The translations under genes and the position numbers were made by a program. A stretch of 64,000 nucleotides of DNA from Acinetobacter vivianii (GTDB lineage: Bacteria > Pseudomonadota > Gammaproteobacteria > Pseudomonadales > Moraxellaceae), in assembly GCF_014635885.1 (NCBI RefSeq), contig NZ_BMDR01000001.1:62001-126000 (forward strand). Reading direction: 5' to 3'. The stretch's first letter is position 1. The number at the start of each line of letters is the position of its first letter. Below are positions 35,189 through 43,308 of this stretch, in pieces. A model generated the notes under the pieces. That model saw only the letters and a program-made list of their open reading frames with translations, was not told the DNA's origin and made no database searches.

Positions 35189-36418
35189 TTAACCAAAAAA
35201 TTGTAAAATCGTCTGAATAACAACAACATTTACAAGGTCAATGAAGAATGCACCCACAAGTGGAACGATTAAGAATGCTCTATGGGATGGACCATACATA
35301 TTGGTAATGGCTTGCATGTTAGCAATCGCATTGGGTGTTGCTCCCATGCCAAAGCCGCATAGACCGGAGGCTAATACTGCCGAATCGTAATTTTTCCCCA
35401 TTACGCGGAAAGAGACATAAACTGCAAATACCCACATTGCAATCGATTGAGCAATCAGTAAGATAATCATTGGAATCGCAAGATCAGCCAATTGCCAAAG
35501 TTTCAATGAAACCAAAGCCATTGCCAGGAATAATGCGAGTGCGGTATTACCAAACACATCAATTGAACGGTCAAAGATTTCCTGTTTTAAACCAGTTTCC
35601 AGAACGTTTCTCAATAGAATGCCGCCGCCCAATGCCCAGACGAAGGTTGGCAGTTCAAACGCCGTACCCATGGTTAAGTTCTTCATGGTTTCAGCAAATG
35701 CCAAGGCAAATGCAAACATACCTAAAGTCACAATTGCATTATCAGCAGTAATCAAGCGTACTTTCTGAGGTGCTTCAAAAGTGTATTCACTCTCTGTGAG
35801 AGGAGCCTCTTTATTTTCTGCACGGGTTTCTGCTTTTAATGGAGAAGCCAGATTATGTTTACGAATTAGGTAGCGAGCCAATGGGCCACCCATTAAGCCG
35901 CCGACTACCATACCAAAGGTTGCACTTGCAATTCCCATTGGCAAGGCGCCTTCAACTGCATATTTGGTTTCAAAGATTGGTCCCCAAGCTCCAGCAGTAC
36001 CTAAGCCGCCGACTAAGGCAATTGAGCCCGCAATAACACCCATCAATGGATCTAGACCGACCATAGAAGCAATCACCATGCCTACGCCATTCTGGATTAA
36101 AACAAAGAATGAAATGGCAATCAGAAAGATGATTAATGGTTTCCCGCCTTCTTTAAGCTTTGCAAAGTTAGCACTTAAACCGATTGATGCAAAAAACATC
36201 AACATAAATGTATCTTGCATCGGTTTATTTACTGAAATGGTATAACCCGCAAACTGGTGGATTAAGTAGAAGATGATTGCACCAACCAGACCGCCAGCAA
36301 CGGGCTCGGGAATATTGTATTTGGTCAAAAAAGGGATGCGCTGATTTAGAATGCGTCCTACATAGAGGACCAACACCGCTAGCATGAGCGTATATGTTGG
36401 ATTAAGTGTGAAATCCAT
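35189..36418 (-). CDS. gltS: Sodium/glutamate symporter
   Basis: A 409-residue inner-membrane carrier of the ESS family, close to the 401 residues of E. coli GltS. ATG 36418 (MDFTLNPTYTLML) has AAGGA upstream; eight extra codons open further up are unlikely. Two inverted five-helix repeats are suggested by GSIALVGGLGTAGAWGP and the later GLCGFGMGATPNAIANMQ, the paired pore loops. It imports glutamate with sodium. Confidence 0.95.
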   Translation of the reverse strand: MDFTLNPTYTLMLAVLVLYVGRILNQRIPFLTKYNIPEPVAGGLVGAIIFYLIHQFAGYTISVNKPMQDTFMLMFFASIGLSANFAKLKEGGKPLIIFLIAISFFVLIQNGVGMVIASMVGLDPLMGVIAGSIALVGGLGTAGAWGPIFETKYAVEGALPMGIASATFGMVVGGLMGGPLARYLIRKHNLASPLKAETRAENKEAPLTESEYTFEAPQKVRLITADNAIVTLGMFAFALAFAETMKNLTMGTAFELPTFVWALGGGILLRNVLETGLKQEIFDRSIDVFGNTALALFLAMALVSLKLWQLADLAIPMIILLIAQSIAMWVFAVYVSFRVMGKNYDSAVLASGLCGFGMGATPNAIANMQAITNMYGPSHRAFLIVPLVGAFFIDLVNVVVIQTILQFFG

Positions 36419-36960
36419 AGATGTCCTTAAAGAATGAATCACAAAGCATGCAAATGCTGTTGAGCGCGCTAGATTAAATTAAAAAAAATTCCTTTGAAAT
36501 AATTGATTTTTGCTGAATCGTGAAGTTTTTAAAATTTATCCATGCTTTGAATGAGTGGAAGAAAAAAAGAAGAAAATTACAGTAAATTTAAGCATTTAAT
36601 TTAATAGTTTTTTATAAAAAACTATCATTTTTCCTATGCGTTATCGTCGTTGAAAGCATGTCAATTTTCTGGAAATTGATCAATTGTCTGAAAGGCTAAA
36701 TTTTATGCATCTATCACGATATCAACTTCAAAAAGTAGAATAAAAAAAGAGAGAAAGCGTTGTATCGAACATTTTTTATAAGCATAAATCAAATAATATT
36801 CACTTATTTCTATCGCACAAAATTTTTGTATTTCGCTGCTTTACATTTTCTGGTCAAAAGTATTCAAACACGATAAAAACCAAAACAGAAAGACCATTTT
36901 TTTAAATGAAAAAGACAATATATTGAGAGGCTTAATTTTTTTGTTGTATGAGAAACTTGA
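36419..36960. other. AT-rich intergenic region after gltS start
   Basis: About 540 bases, with long A and T runs. It carries the gltS promoter and that of the next small gene. No ORF with an SD, no hairpin with a T-run, and no repeat could be supported. Confidence 0.5.
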
Positions 36961-37278
36961 ATGAATAAAAAACATATTATTTTGGCGACGATTGTTGGTT
37001 TGGTGATTGGCGGTTTGCTTGGCTCATTGGGCTATTCAAAAACAGCTGCGCGTTATGATGCGATGACGACAGCCTGTGTGATGGTCAATCAAGCGGTAGA
37101 AAATGAATTGTTAACACTAGAACAAGTGAAATTATTGGGGTCTTTAACTGGGCAGAGCCTCAAGCAGGACTATCCATCTGTTGCTGCAAAATTCAATTTT
37201 TCTGAAAAACAATTGGCCAATGCTTCAGAAGGTTCAAATTGCAGCCAGTTTATTGTGGGTGTAAATGAAGCGAAGTAA
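36961..37278 (+). CDS. Small membrane-anchored hypothetical protein (105 aa)
   Basis: An N-terminal hydrophobic helix (residues 5-25, HIILATIVGLVIGGLLGSLG, glycine-zipper-like) with no clear cleavage site, then a periplasmic-type soluble part with two cysteines (Cys 39 and Cys 94), which could form a disulfide. Unknown function. The GCG-poor composition and own terminator indicate an independent gene. Confidence 0.7.
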   Translation: MNKKHIILATIVGLVIGGLLGSLGYSKTAARYDAMTTACVMVNQAVENELLTLEQVKLLGSLTGQSLKQDYPSVAAKFNFSEKQLANASEGSNCSQFIVGVNEAK

Positions 37279-37291
37279 TCTTTATTAATCA

Positions 37292-37321
37292 GAAAAGCCC
37301 AATTCGTATTGGGCTTTTTTT
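37292..37321 (+). terminator. Terminator of the 105-aa gene
   Basis: AAAAGCCCAAT / ATTGGGCTTTT stem with TCGT loop and seven T. Confidence 0.92.
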
Positions 37322-37411
37322 GTGATCTATGGGCGGTACAAAAGGGCATACCATGATGGATACAGTGAGCGTATACTGATGAGGTATACTAAAATCACAT
37401 AGGATCAAAAA

Positions 37412-37606
37412 ATGCTGATTAAATTTGCAGTTCGATTCATGAGTGTTTTGTTAAGTGTACTTGCTTTGGTCGCCATCGTTATCCATTTCTTCTTTTCAAG
37501 TCATTTAACGACTGATTTATGGATTATTATGGTTCCAGTGATCTTGGGGATTCCGATGCTAACATCTGTCGTTATTGCCAAAGATGAAGAGTTAAGCCTG
37601 CACTAG
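37412..37606 (+). CDS. Small two-helix membrane protein (64 aa)
   Basis: Two hydrophobic helices (about residues 4-28 and 36-56) with a short polar C-terminus KDEELSLH. SD GGA lies upstream of ATG 37412. No family recognised; inner-membrane location is expected. Followed by a terminator. Confidence 0.6.
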   Translation: MLIKFAVRFMSVLLSVLALVAIVIHFFFSSHLTTDLWIIMVPVILGIPMLTSVVIAKDEELSLH

Positions 37607-37627
37607 CAGTACCAATTTAATACTTTA

Positions 37628-37657
37628 AAAGTCCATCAAAAGGTGGGCTTTTTTTGT
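37628..37657 (+). terminator. Terminator of the 64-aa gene
   Basis: AAG-CCATC / GGTGG-CTT type stem with seven T. Confidence 0.75.
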
Positions 37658-37699
37658 TTCTATGCTATAACAGGACTTCCAGTCATAAAGGAGTCTGAA

Positions 37700-38005
37700 G
37701 TGGTTATTTCCCAAATCAAGACAAGTTTAGATCAAGAATATGATTTATTCACGCAATCTCAAAGTTATCAGTTGTACAAAAATAGTGAGATACCTCTTAA
37801 AGCATTATTCTTTAGTGAAGCACTTAAATCACTTAAATATCCGCATAGTCATTTGATCCCTATGGGAGGCGGTATCTATAAATTTATGAATTTTAATAAT
37901 TTTGAGTTAGATGTAAATTTATTTGATACGCCACAGTTTAAGAATAAAACTGGATTTATCAATTGGATTTCAGACACATTGCATAAAAATATTTATAGTC
38001 AGTAA
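37700..38005 (+). CDS. Hypothetical protein with GTG start (101 aa)
   Basis: The start is set at GTG 37700 by AAGGAG (37688-37693) six bases upstream. A longer frame from 37643 would run through a terminator T-run. The protein (MVISQIKTSLDQEYDLFTQS...) is soluble, mixed alpha/beta, with GGGIYKFMNFNNFELDVNLF in the middle. Unknown function. Confidence 0.6.
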   Translation: MVISQIKTSLDQEYDLFTQSQSYQLYKNSEIPLKALFFSEALKSLKYPHSHLIPMGGGIYKFMNFNNFELDVNLFDTPQFKNKTGFINWISDTLHKNIYSQ

Positions 38006-38037
38006 TTAATTTAAAATATTGACCAATTCGTCATATA

Positions 38038-38075
38038 AAACGCTCACTTTCAGCAATGAATTTGAGCGTTTTATG
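38038..38075 (+). terminator. Terminator of the 101-aa gene
   Basis: AACGCTCA / TGAGCGTT stem with a longer loop and a short T-run. Confidence 0.65.
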
Positions 38076-38309
38076 TTATGAAGATAAATAAAAATACTTA
38101 GTTCTTTTTACATTTCTTTTACGTAGTTATTAGCCTTATAAATCTGTCGTTTCTCTAGCGAATAAAGAGATATTTAATATTCATTTCTCATTCAGGTTAC
38201 TTAAAAAAACATGGCTTACTTTTCATAACCGAACCTGTCTGTTTTGCATCTATTTATCTGGTTAGCTTGTTAAGTAATCACTTTTGATGATTTAGCTAAG
38301 GAGAAAAAT

Positions 38310-38639
38310 ATGGACACTATCCAGTTTTCAGATTGCGCTAAAGCTTGTCTGGTTTGCTCATTAACTTGTACCACGTGTGCATCGGCCTGTTTAGAAGAGG
38401 AAAAGGTCGAGATGATGCGGGAGTGTATTACCCGATGTCTGGAATGTTCAGATATTTGTATGTTATGTGCCAAAGCACATCAACGAGAATCAGTTTTTTT
38501 GGCTGAGATGTGCCAGATCTGCGCAAAAATATGTGATTGGTGCGCCAAGGAATGTATTAAACATGCCTCTGAACATTGTCAGCAATGTGCTGAAACCTGT
38601 CATCAATGCGCCATAGAATGTAGAAGAATGGCTGCCTAA
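38310..38639 (+). CDS. Cys-rich four-helix-bundle copper-binding protein
   Basis: A 109-residue protein with 21 cysteines in repeated C-x2-C and C-x3-C spacing along four predicted helices (ACLVCSLTCTTCASAC, RCLECSDICMLC, MCQICAKICDWCAKEC, CQQCAETCHQCAIEC). This is the DUF326/Csp copper-storage family, which fills the core of the bundle with Cu(I). No signal peptide, so a cytosolic Csp3-like form. AAGGAG precedes ATG 38310. No copper regulator or exporter is next to it. Confidence 0.9.
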   Translation: MDTIQFSDCAKACLVCSLTCTTCASACLEEEKVEMMRECITRCLECSDICMLCAKAHQRESVFLAEMCQICAKICDWCAKECIKHASEHCQQCAETCHQCAIECRRMAA

Positions 38640-38789
38640 TTGAATCAAGATTGATGAAGAGAGCAGATTGTAAAGAAATTATAGCTGATACCAAAAATGA
38701 AAAAATGCTGATAAGAAATTGTGAAGACTATAAAGATAACGACCTGTCATATAGTCAAAATATTCACTCAGCTGAAAAGCAGCAATGAT

Positions 38790-38821
38790 TGGAAAGCTTA
38801 TCAACTGATAGGCTTTTTTAT
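38790..38821 (+). terminator. Terminator upstream of the tail-like gene
   Basis: AAGC-TATC / GATA-GCTT type stem with six T. It lies inside a 69-codon frame (38721-38930) that I therefore do not annotate. Confidence 0.7.
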
Positions 38822-38953
38822 GTATGAACAATCCAAGTTACACAAACTCAATGTAAGTGCTTCGCTTTTGATCAAAGATTACCGATACAAACAGCTAAAA
38901 ATAACAACTTTACTTAAGATAAAAACTTAATTATTAAATGAGAGCATTATCAA

Positions 38954-40816
38954 ATGACGAATAACTTTGAAAAAAACTTTAAAAAATCTCCTAACTTAAC
39001 TGTTACAACTTCGATCATCGATCGTTTTAATCCAAAGTTCTGGCGTGTAGACGGTGCGCAGACCATGTCTTTTGCAATTACGAATTTTGGTAACGGTTTT
39101 GAAGCATGTTTCCGTTCTCGTACCACCACTGATCTGGTCGGTGTTAGTTGGGATTCTTATGATGTAAAAGATCATAAATTTCTCGCTTATGAGACTAAAT
39201 ATGACTACAGCGGTACGATTTGGGATTTTGATATTGAATTATCGGCAAGTATGCCAACGTTAAATAATCCCGCTTTAACACCGACATTGACTGTGCAATA
39301 TCATGAAAATGGGGTCGATAAAGTTGCCTATATAGTGCTGTTTAATTATGCGGATCAGCCAGCCTCACGATCAGCGCATATTCATATCAACTGGGATACC
39401 GTTAAGGCAGGGTTCTCTGCAACAGATCCATTTCCTGTAAGTAACATTCAGCGTATTTCTTTTTCTGGATTTACAATGAGTTACAATGGACACTCAACAC
39501 TTCCATTGGCTCAGGCAGAAGATGGTTATATCCGAGTGACGAACTCCGTCACCACAGGCCCAAATGCCAAGCTGACTTTAAATCGGGTCTCAGTTCCTGC
39601 GCATGAGTATGGCATTTGTACCAGTTATGACGATCATTATGATCTTAATCCGCAACGACTGGTCGATAACATGGCGGCTTTGGGTTATCACGGCTTAATT
39701 AATCATTATTGTGGCATGTCTAAATATCCTGAAATGTCATGGAAAGCCGATATCAATAAATGGCAAATTCCAGATCCATTATTAAGCAATGCAGATGTGG
39801 TTAATCCATGTACCCGAAAATGGCACGAACATTTTGCTCAGGCATTACATTGTGCCGATATGCAGCCTGTTTTTGGGGTGAGCTTTGAAATGTATTCATT
39901 GGGGGCCAATGAATTCTGGGCACAGCGTGACTGGAATAGTGATCTGGGCCGTACAGGTTATGAGCCACCAAGTTATTTCTTTAGTCCATGTGATCAAAAT
40001 GCGCAGGCTTATTTGCATAAAGCATTTATTGAGTTTGCAGATACCATGGTTGTTGGCGGATGTGAAGTGAATATGCAGATTGGCGAACCGTGGTGGTGGT
40101 ATAACCAGGGCACAGATCTCCCATGTGTCTATGATTACCCAACCAAACTGGCTTTTAATGCAGATACTGGTTTGTATGCACCGAATCTAGGCACGATCTA
40201 CGAAGCCATGAATAAGACGGGAACGCCGTATGATGAGTTTAAAAACTGGTTAAGAAACAAGTTGGGACAGACCTGTCAGGATATTCGTACTGTGGTTAAG
40301 ACAAAATACCCTCAAGCCAAAGTCTGCCCATTAATTTTCTTCCCGACAATTCGCACGCCAATTGAGACTCTGGTGACGGATATCAATTATCCGCGTGAAC
40401 ATTATTCATATCCGAATTTTGATTACCTCATGACGGAAGCCTATGACTGGATTTTAGAAGCACGTTTGGGCTTGGCACATCAGGCGGTGGCAGAGATTCC
40501 GACGCAGGATCTGAATTATCCAGAAGGTAAGGTTGCATATCTGGCTGGCTTTGTACCGGATTCATCCATTGCTCATTTATATGGCTTTGACGCGAGCAAG
40601 GCTTATCGAACACCGATTTGGCAGCGCGTATTTGGAGATATGCAAAATAATCAACCGTTGGGGCTGATGAAACAATTCATTTGGGCCTATCCTCAGGTTA
40701 TGGCTGATTCCGTCACAATCGATATTGCACAGGCACCAAGCGGTTTCTTTGTGGAGCATAGTTTATATTCTCCAGTCAGCGACGATACGCCGTATCCACC
40801 TGAAATTTATTTATAA
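38954..40816 (+). CDS. Orphan phage-tail-like protein with TIM-barrel (non-contractile tail sheath type)
   Basis: A 620-residue protein. Residues about 1-215 are beta-rich, with no signal peptide. From about 220 (VPAHEYGICTSYDDHYDLN) the sequence looks like a glycosidase-type TIM barrel, including MQIGEPWWWYN near 376 with the Glu seen in glycosidases, then TEAYDWILEARLG near 495. I recall this arrangement as the non-contractile tail sheath protein of some phages and prophages; that name is from memory. No other phage gene is adjacent. It starts after a terminator and has its own, so it is an independent unit. Confidence 0.6.
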   Translation: MTNNFEKNFKKSPNLTVTTSIIDRFNPKFWRVDGAQTMSFAITNFGNGFEACFRSRTTTDLVGVSWDSYDVKDHKFLAYETKYDYSGTIWDFDIELSASMPTLNNPALTPTLTVQYHENGVDKVAYIVLFNYADQPASRSAHIHINWDTVKAGFSATDPFPVSNIQRISFSGFTMSYNGHSTLPLAQAEDGYIRVTNSVTTGPNAKLTLNRVSVPAHEYGICTSYDDHYDLNPQRLVDNMAALGYHGLINHYCGMSKYPEMSWKADINKWQIPDPLLSNADVVNPCTRKWHEHFAQALHCADMQPVFGVSFEMYSLGANEFWAQRDWNSDLGRTGYEPPSYFFSPCDQNAQAYLHKAFIEFADTMVVGGCEVNMQIGEPWWWYNQGTDLPCVYDYPTKLAFNADTGLYAPNLGTIYEAMNKTGTPYDEFKNWLRNKLGQTCQDIRTVVKTKYPQAKVCPLIFFPTIRTPIETLVTDINYPREHYSYPNFDYLMTEAYDWILEARLGLAHQAVAEIPTQDLNYPEGKVAYLAGFVPDSSIAHLYGFDASKAYRTPIWQRVFGDMQNNQPLGLMKQFIWAYPQVMADSVTIDIAQAPSGFFVEHSLYSPVSDDTPYPPEIYL

Positions 40817-40832
40817 AATTAAACTTATGATG

Positions 40833-40863
40833 AAAAAGGCTTTGTGATTCAAAGCCTTTTTTT
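40833..40863 (+). terminator. Terminator of the tail-like gene
   Basis: AAAAGGCTTTG / CAAAGCCTTTT perfect stem with seven T. Confidence 0.92.
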
Positions 40864-41044
40864 AGATTCATATTTTGCAGAAAATAAATGGAATTTTTAG
40901 GGCAGCGTTTTTGCAGCACAAAGTTTAGGAAGTGTTCTATAAACTTTACGAAATAGACAAGAAATTGAAAAATAAATTCTCATTTATTCAAATGAAAACT
41001 GATATACACTAGCTTTTATTACTTTCTAGAACTTAAAGATCCTT

Positions 41045-41377
41045 ATGAAAAACAAGATTCTATTCTTTGGTTTGATTGCAATCGTATGTGTAGGTTGTAA
41101 TAAGCAGCCTGAAGTAAAGAGTGAAAAGGCTCAGGAAAGCTTCGAGACAGTAGATAATAAAATTTCTGAGTATATGGATATTCTGGATAATCCAGATACG
41201 CCTAAAGCGCAACAGACTAAAGTACTTTGTGAGGATTATCCAAAGCTGTATGAATCGAAATATATTCCAGCTTTGTTAAAGGTTGCACCAAAAGATTACA
41301 CCAAAGAAAAATTGATGAACGATTTAAAAATATCGACAGATTACTACGCTGAAAAGCTGGATATTATTTGTAAATAA
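41045..41377 (+). CDS. Small lipoprotein (110 aa)
   Basis: Signal peptide MKNKILFFGLIAIVCVGC with lipid-attachment Cys 18 (lipobox CVGC). The mature part is acidic and helical, with Cys 62 and a C-terminal Cys 109 (DIICK) that might pair. Not recognised. Own terminator. Confidence 0.75.
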   Translation: MKNKILFFGLIAIVCVGCNKQPEVKSEKAQESFETVDNKISEYMDILDNPDTPKAQQTKVLCEDYPKLYESKYIPALLKVAPKDYTKEKLMNDLKISTDYYAEKLDIICK

Positions 41378-41394
41378 ACAATAACGAACTGCAA

Positions 41395-41422
41395 TAAAAA
41401 AGCTCCAATTTGGAGCTTTTTC
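41395..41422 (+). terminator. Terminator of the 110-aa lipoprotein gene
   Basis: AAAAGCTCCA / TGGAGCTTTT stem. Confidence 0.9.
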
Positions 41423-41485
41423 TCTGTACAAAATTTGATATATTCATCACATAATATCAATCATTAGGCCTATTTAGGGGACAGT

Positions 41486-41770
41486 ATGAGTGAAACCCAA
41501 CACCATCTAAGAGAAAGCACAACCAATACCTTTATTGCGTGGGTTGTTATGATATTGGGATGTATTGCTGGCATTGCTTTTATTGTACTTTTCGGGCAAA
41601 TAGAAACTCGAAACGATAATCTGGACATCGTTCAAGTTTGGTCTGGAAAAATTATTGCTGTCGGTATCGGCATCATTATGAATGGCTTATTGTTTGGCTA
41701 TTTACTGCTCAAGGTCAGTAGTATTTTGCAATATTATGAGCAAAGAAAAATAACAAACATTGCAGACTAA
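41486..41770 (+). CDS. Small two-helix membrane protein (94 aa)
   Basis: Helices at about residues 15-37 and 53-77, polar N- and C-termini. AGGGGA lies before ATG 41486. Function unknown. The next gene follows after 84 bases and also begins with a membrane helix. Confidence 0.65.
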   Translation: MSETQHHLRESTTNTFIAWVVMILGCIAGIAFIVLFGQIETRNDNLDIVQVWSGKIIAVGIGIIMNGLLFGYLLLKVSSILQYYEQRKITNIAD

Positions 41771-41854
41771 GTGCGATCTGCATACAAACAACAGAAATTT
41801 CTAGTCATTTAAGCGTGTTATATCTACTCTAATAAGTTGGGGGGAGATAATTAT

Positions 41855-42304
41855 ATGTGGACAATCATTATTACGCTGGTCATCGGTTTATTGATCATAT
41901 TATTTGCCAGAAAATTCCAAAATAATGAAAGTCTATCGACCTCCGCTTCAGAGGATGCTTCTTTTGCTGATAATGTCTTATATACCTTCGAGATTACTGG
42001 CGAACACTCTTATCAGCATCATCTAAGAGAAATTGCGAGAGCAACAGATCCTACTTCTAAGTTTGTGGAAACTACTGCGAGCGTTCGCTCTGAGCCATCA
42101 AATTCAAGTCATGACCACACGATTCGGGTAGAAATTCAGGGGTTAACGGTGGGTTATCTTAAAGATCAGGATGCAAAACAGTTGGCTGGTCATCACATTG
42201 ATAAAAAAGTCTCAGCTGTGATCAGTTATGGCCGATTGAGTGGGCAAAATGAAGAGGGTTATGGGGTCAAGCTTGCTGTAAAGCGTTTAGACGATTTACG
42301 TTAA
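41855..42304 (+). CDS. Membrane-anchored HIRAN-like protein (149 aa)
   Basis: GGGGAGA fixes ATG 41855 (MWTIIITLVIGLL), giving an N-terminal membrane helix (residues 2-19). The C-terminal half, about 45-149, resembles HIRAN domains: SSHDHTIRVEIQGLTVGYLKDQDAKQLAG carries the pattern of a strand, an x-VGYL-x strand and a helix. HIRAN binds DNA ends in helicases such as HLTF; stand-alone and membrane-tethered forms are of unknown use. The domain call is from pattern memory. Confidence 0.6.
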   Translation: MWTIIITLVIGLLIILFARKFQNNESLSTSASEDASFADNVLYTFEITGEHSYQHHLREIARATDPTSKFVETTASVRSEPSNSSHDHTIRVEIQGLTVGYLKDQDAKQLAGHHIDKKVSAVISYGRLSGQNEEGYGVKLAVKRLDDLR

Positions 42305-42445
42305 GTGGCGCTAATGAATCAATCTGATCACCAATTTGCGACTTATGCGCCAAAATATGTCGTTTAGTTCAATTTGATGACTTGAAAAAGTGGAAATAGA
42401 ACATATTATATTTTTTTCTTATTCTGATATCACAGGCGGAATACA

Positions 42446-42727
42446 GTGAACGAAGAAATTTTGTTACCTGCATCACGAGCTACTGCAATTTCTAATGCCA
42501 ATGTTAAAAAATTAACTGTAGATAAAATTCTCTCCAAGATTTCAAGTACCATTAAATTAAGAGCCAATGATGGCGACCGCGATGCCTTACAACAATTTTC
42601 AAAACATGAAGTGAGTAGTGAGGACGCAGATATTGTTGTCACTGAGTTAAAGGCTGCGGGTTATCGTGTTTTCCTTAATCCTAATTTTACCAATACCAAT
42701 ATCCAGTTCCAGCTTGAATGGGACTGA
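42446..42727 (+). CDS. Hypothetical protein, possibly phage-derived (93 aa)
   Basis: GTG start at 42446 with GGCGGA just upstream. The protein is helical in its first 55 residues and ends in a beta hairpin (ELKAAGYRVFLNPNFTNTNIQFQLEW). This helix plus LKAAGY-strand-IxW layout is common among small phage morphogenesis-region proteins, which suggests but does not prove a phage origin. Confidence 0.6.
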   Translation: MNEEILLPASRATAISNANVKKLTVDKILSKISSTIKLRANDGDRDALQQFSKHEVSSEDADIVVTELKAAGYRVFLNPNFTNTNIQFQLEWD

Positions 42728-42738
42728 GGTAAAAAGTT

Positions 42739-42770
42739 AAAAAAAGCCCTAACTGTTTAGGGCTTTTTTT
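42739..42770 (+). terminator. Terminator of the 93-aa gene
   Basis: AAAGCCCTAA / TTAGGGCTTT stem with T-run. Confidence 0.92.
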
Positions 42771-42906
42771 ATGTGATCTAGAAAATATTAATTTCAATGC
42801 TTATGATGATTAAGTGGGGATAATTTTTATAAGATAAATTTTAATATCCTTAAGTGTTTAGGAAATATGTTTATAATGTTGAAAAAATAGCAATAGAGCG
42901 AACAAA

Positions 42907-43158
42907 ATGACCTTAAAAGGGTTAGTGATTTCAATTTTAGCAATCACATTGATATCTGTGAGCTACCTGTATCTAGATTATAGAAAAACAGGGGGGTATC
43001 AGCTGAATAGTGACGGTTATTATGGTTATTCTTTCCCTGCTGATAACGGATTAAACAAAGTTGAGGATTGTGAACTCGCCAATACTGAACATCCTAATGA
43101 GCCTCCTGTATCGAAAGAATGGATGGAAGGGTGTAAGCGATATTTTGAGATGAATTAA
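42907..43158 (+). CDS. Small exported or membrane-anchored protein (83 aa)
   Basis: N-terminal hydrophobic segment (residues 4-24, GLVISILAITLISVSYLYL) without a clear cleavage site. The outside part has two cysteines (Cys 54 and Cys 76) and a Tyr/Gly-rich stretch GGYQLNSDGYYGYSF. Not recognised. Confidence 0.6.
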   Translation: MTLKGLVISILAITLISVSYLYLDYRKTGGYQLNSDGYYGYSFPADNGLNKVEDCELANTEHPNEPPVSKEWMEGCKRYFEMN

Positions 43159-43308
43159 AAAGTGATTGAAAATATTCATTTACTCTTAAGTTTTAAAATA
43201 TTTGTACTCTATAAAATAAATTCTTTTCTAATGTTGCCATTGTTTAACCTTAAATATATTATGAAGTTAAAAGCAAATAAATAAGTATTAATAAAACGGG
43301 GTAAAACC

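Noticed and set aside
38721..38930. 69-codon plus frame before the tail-like gene
   Set aside because: A terminator hairpin with T-run lies inside it and no SD precedes it.
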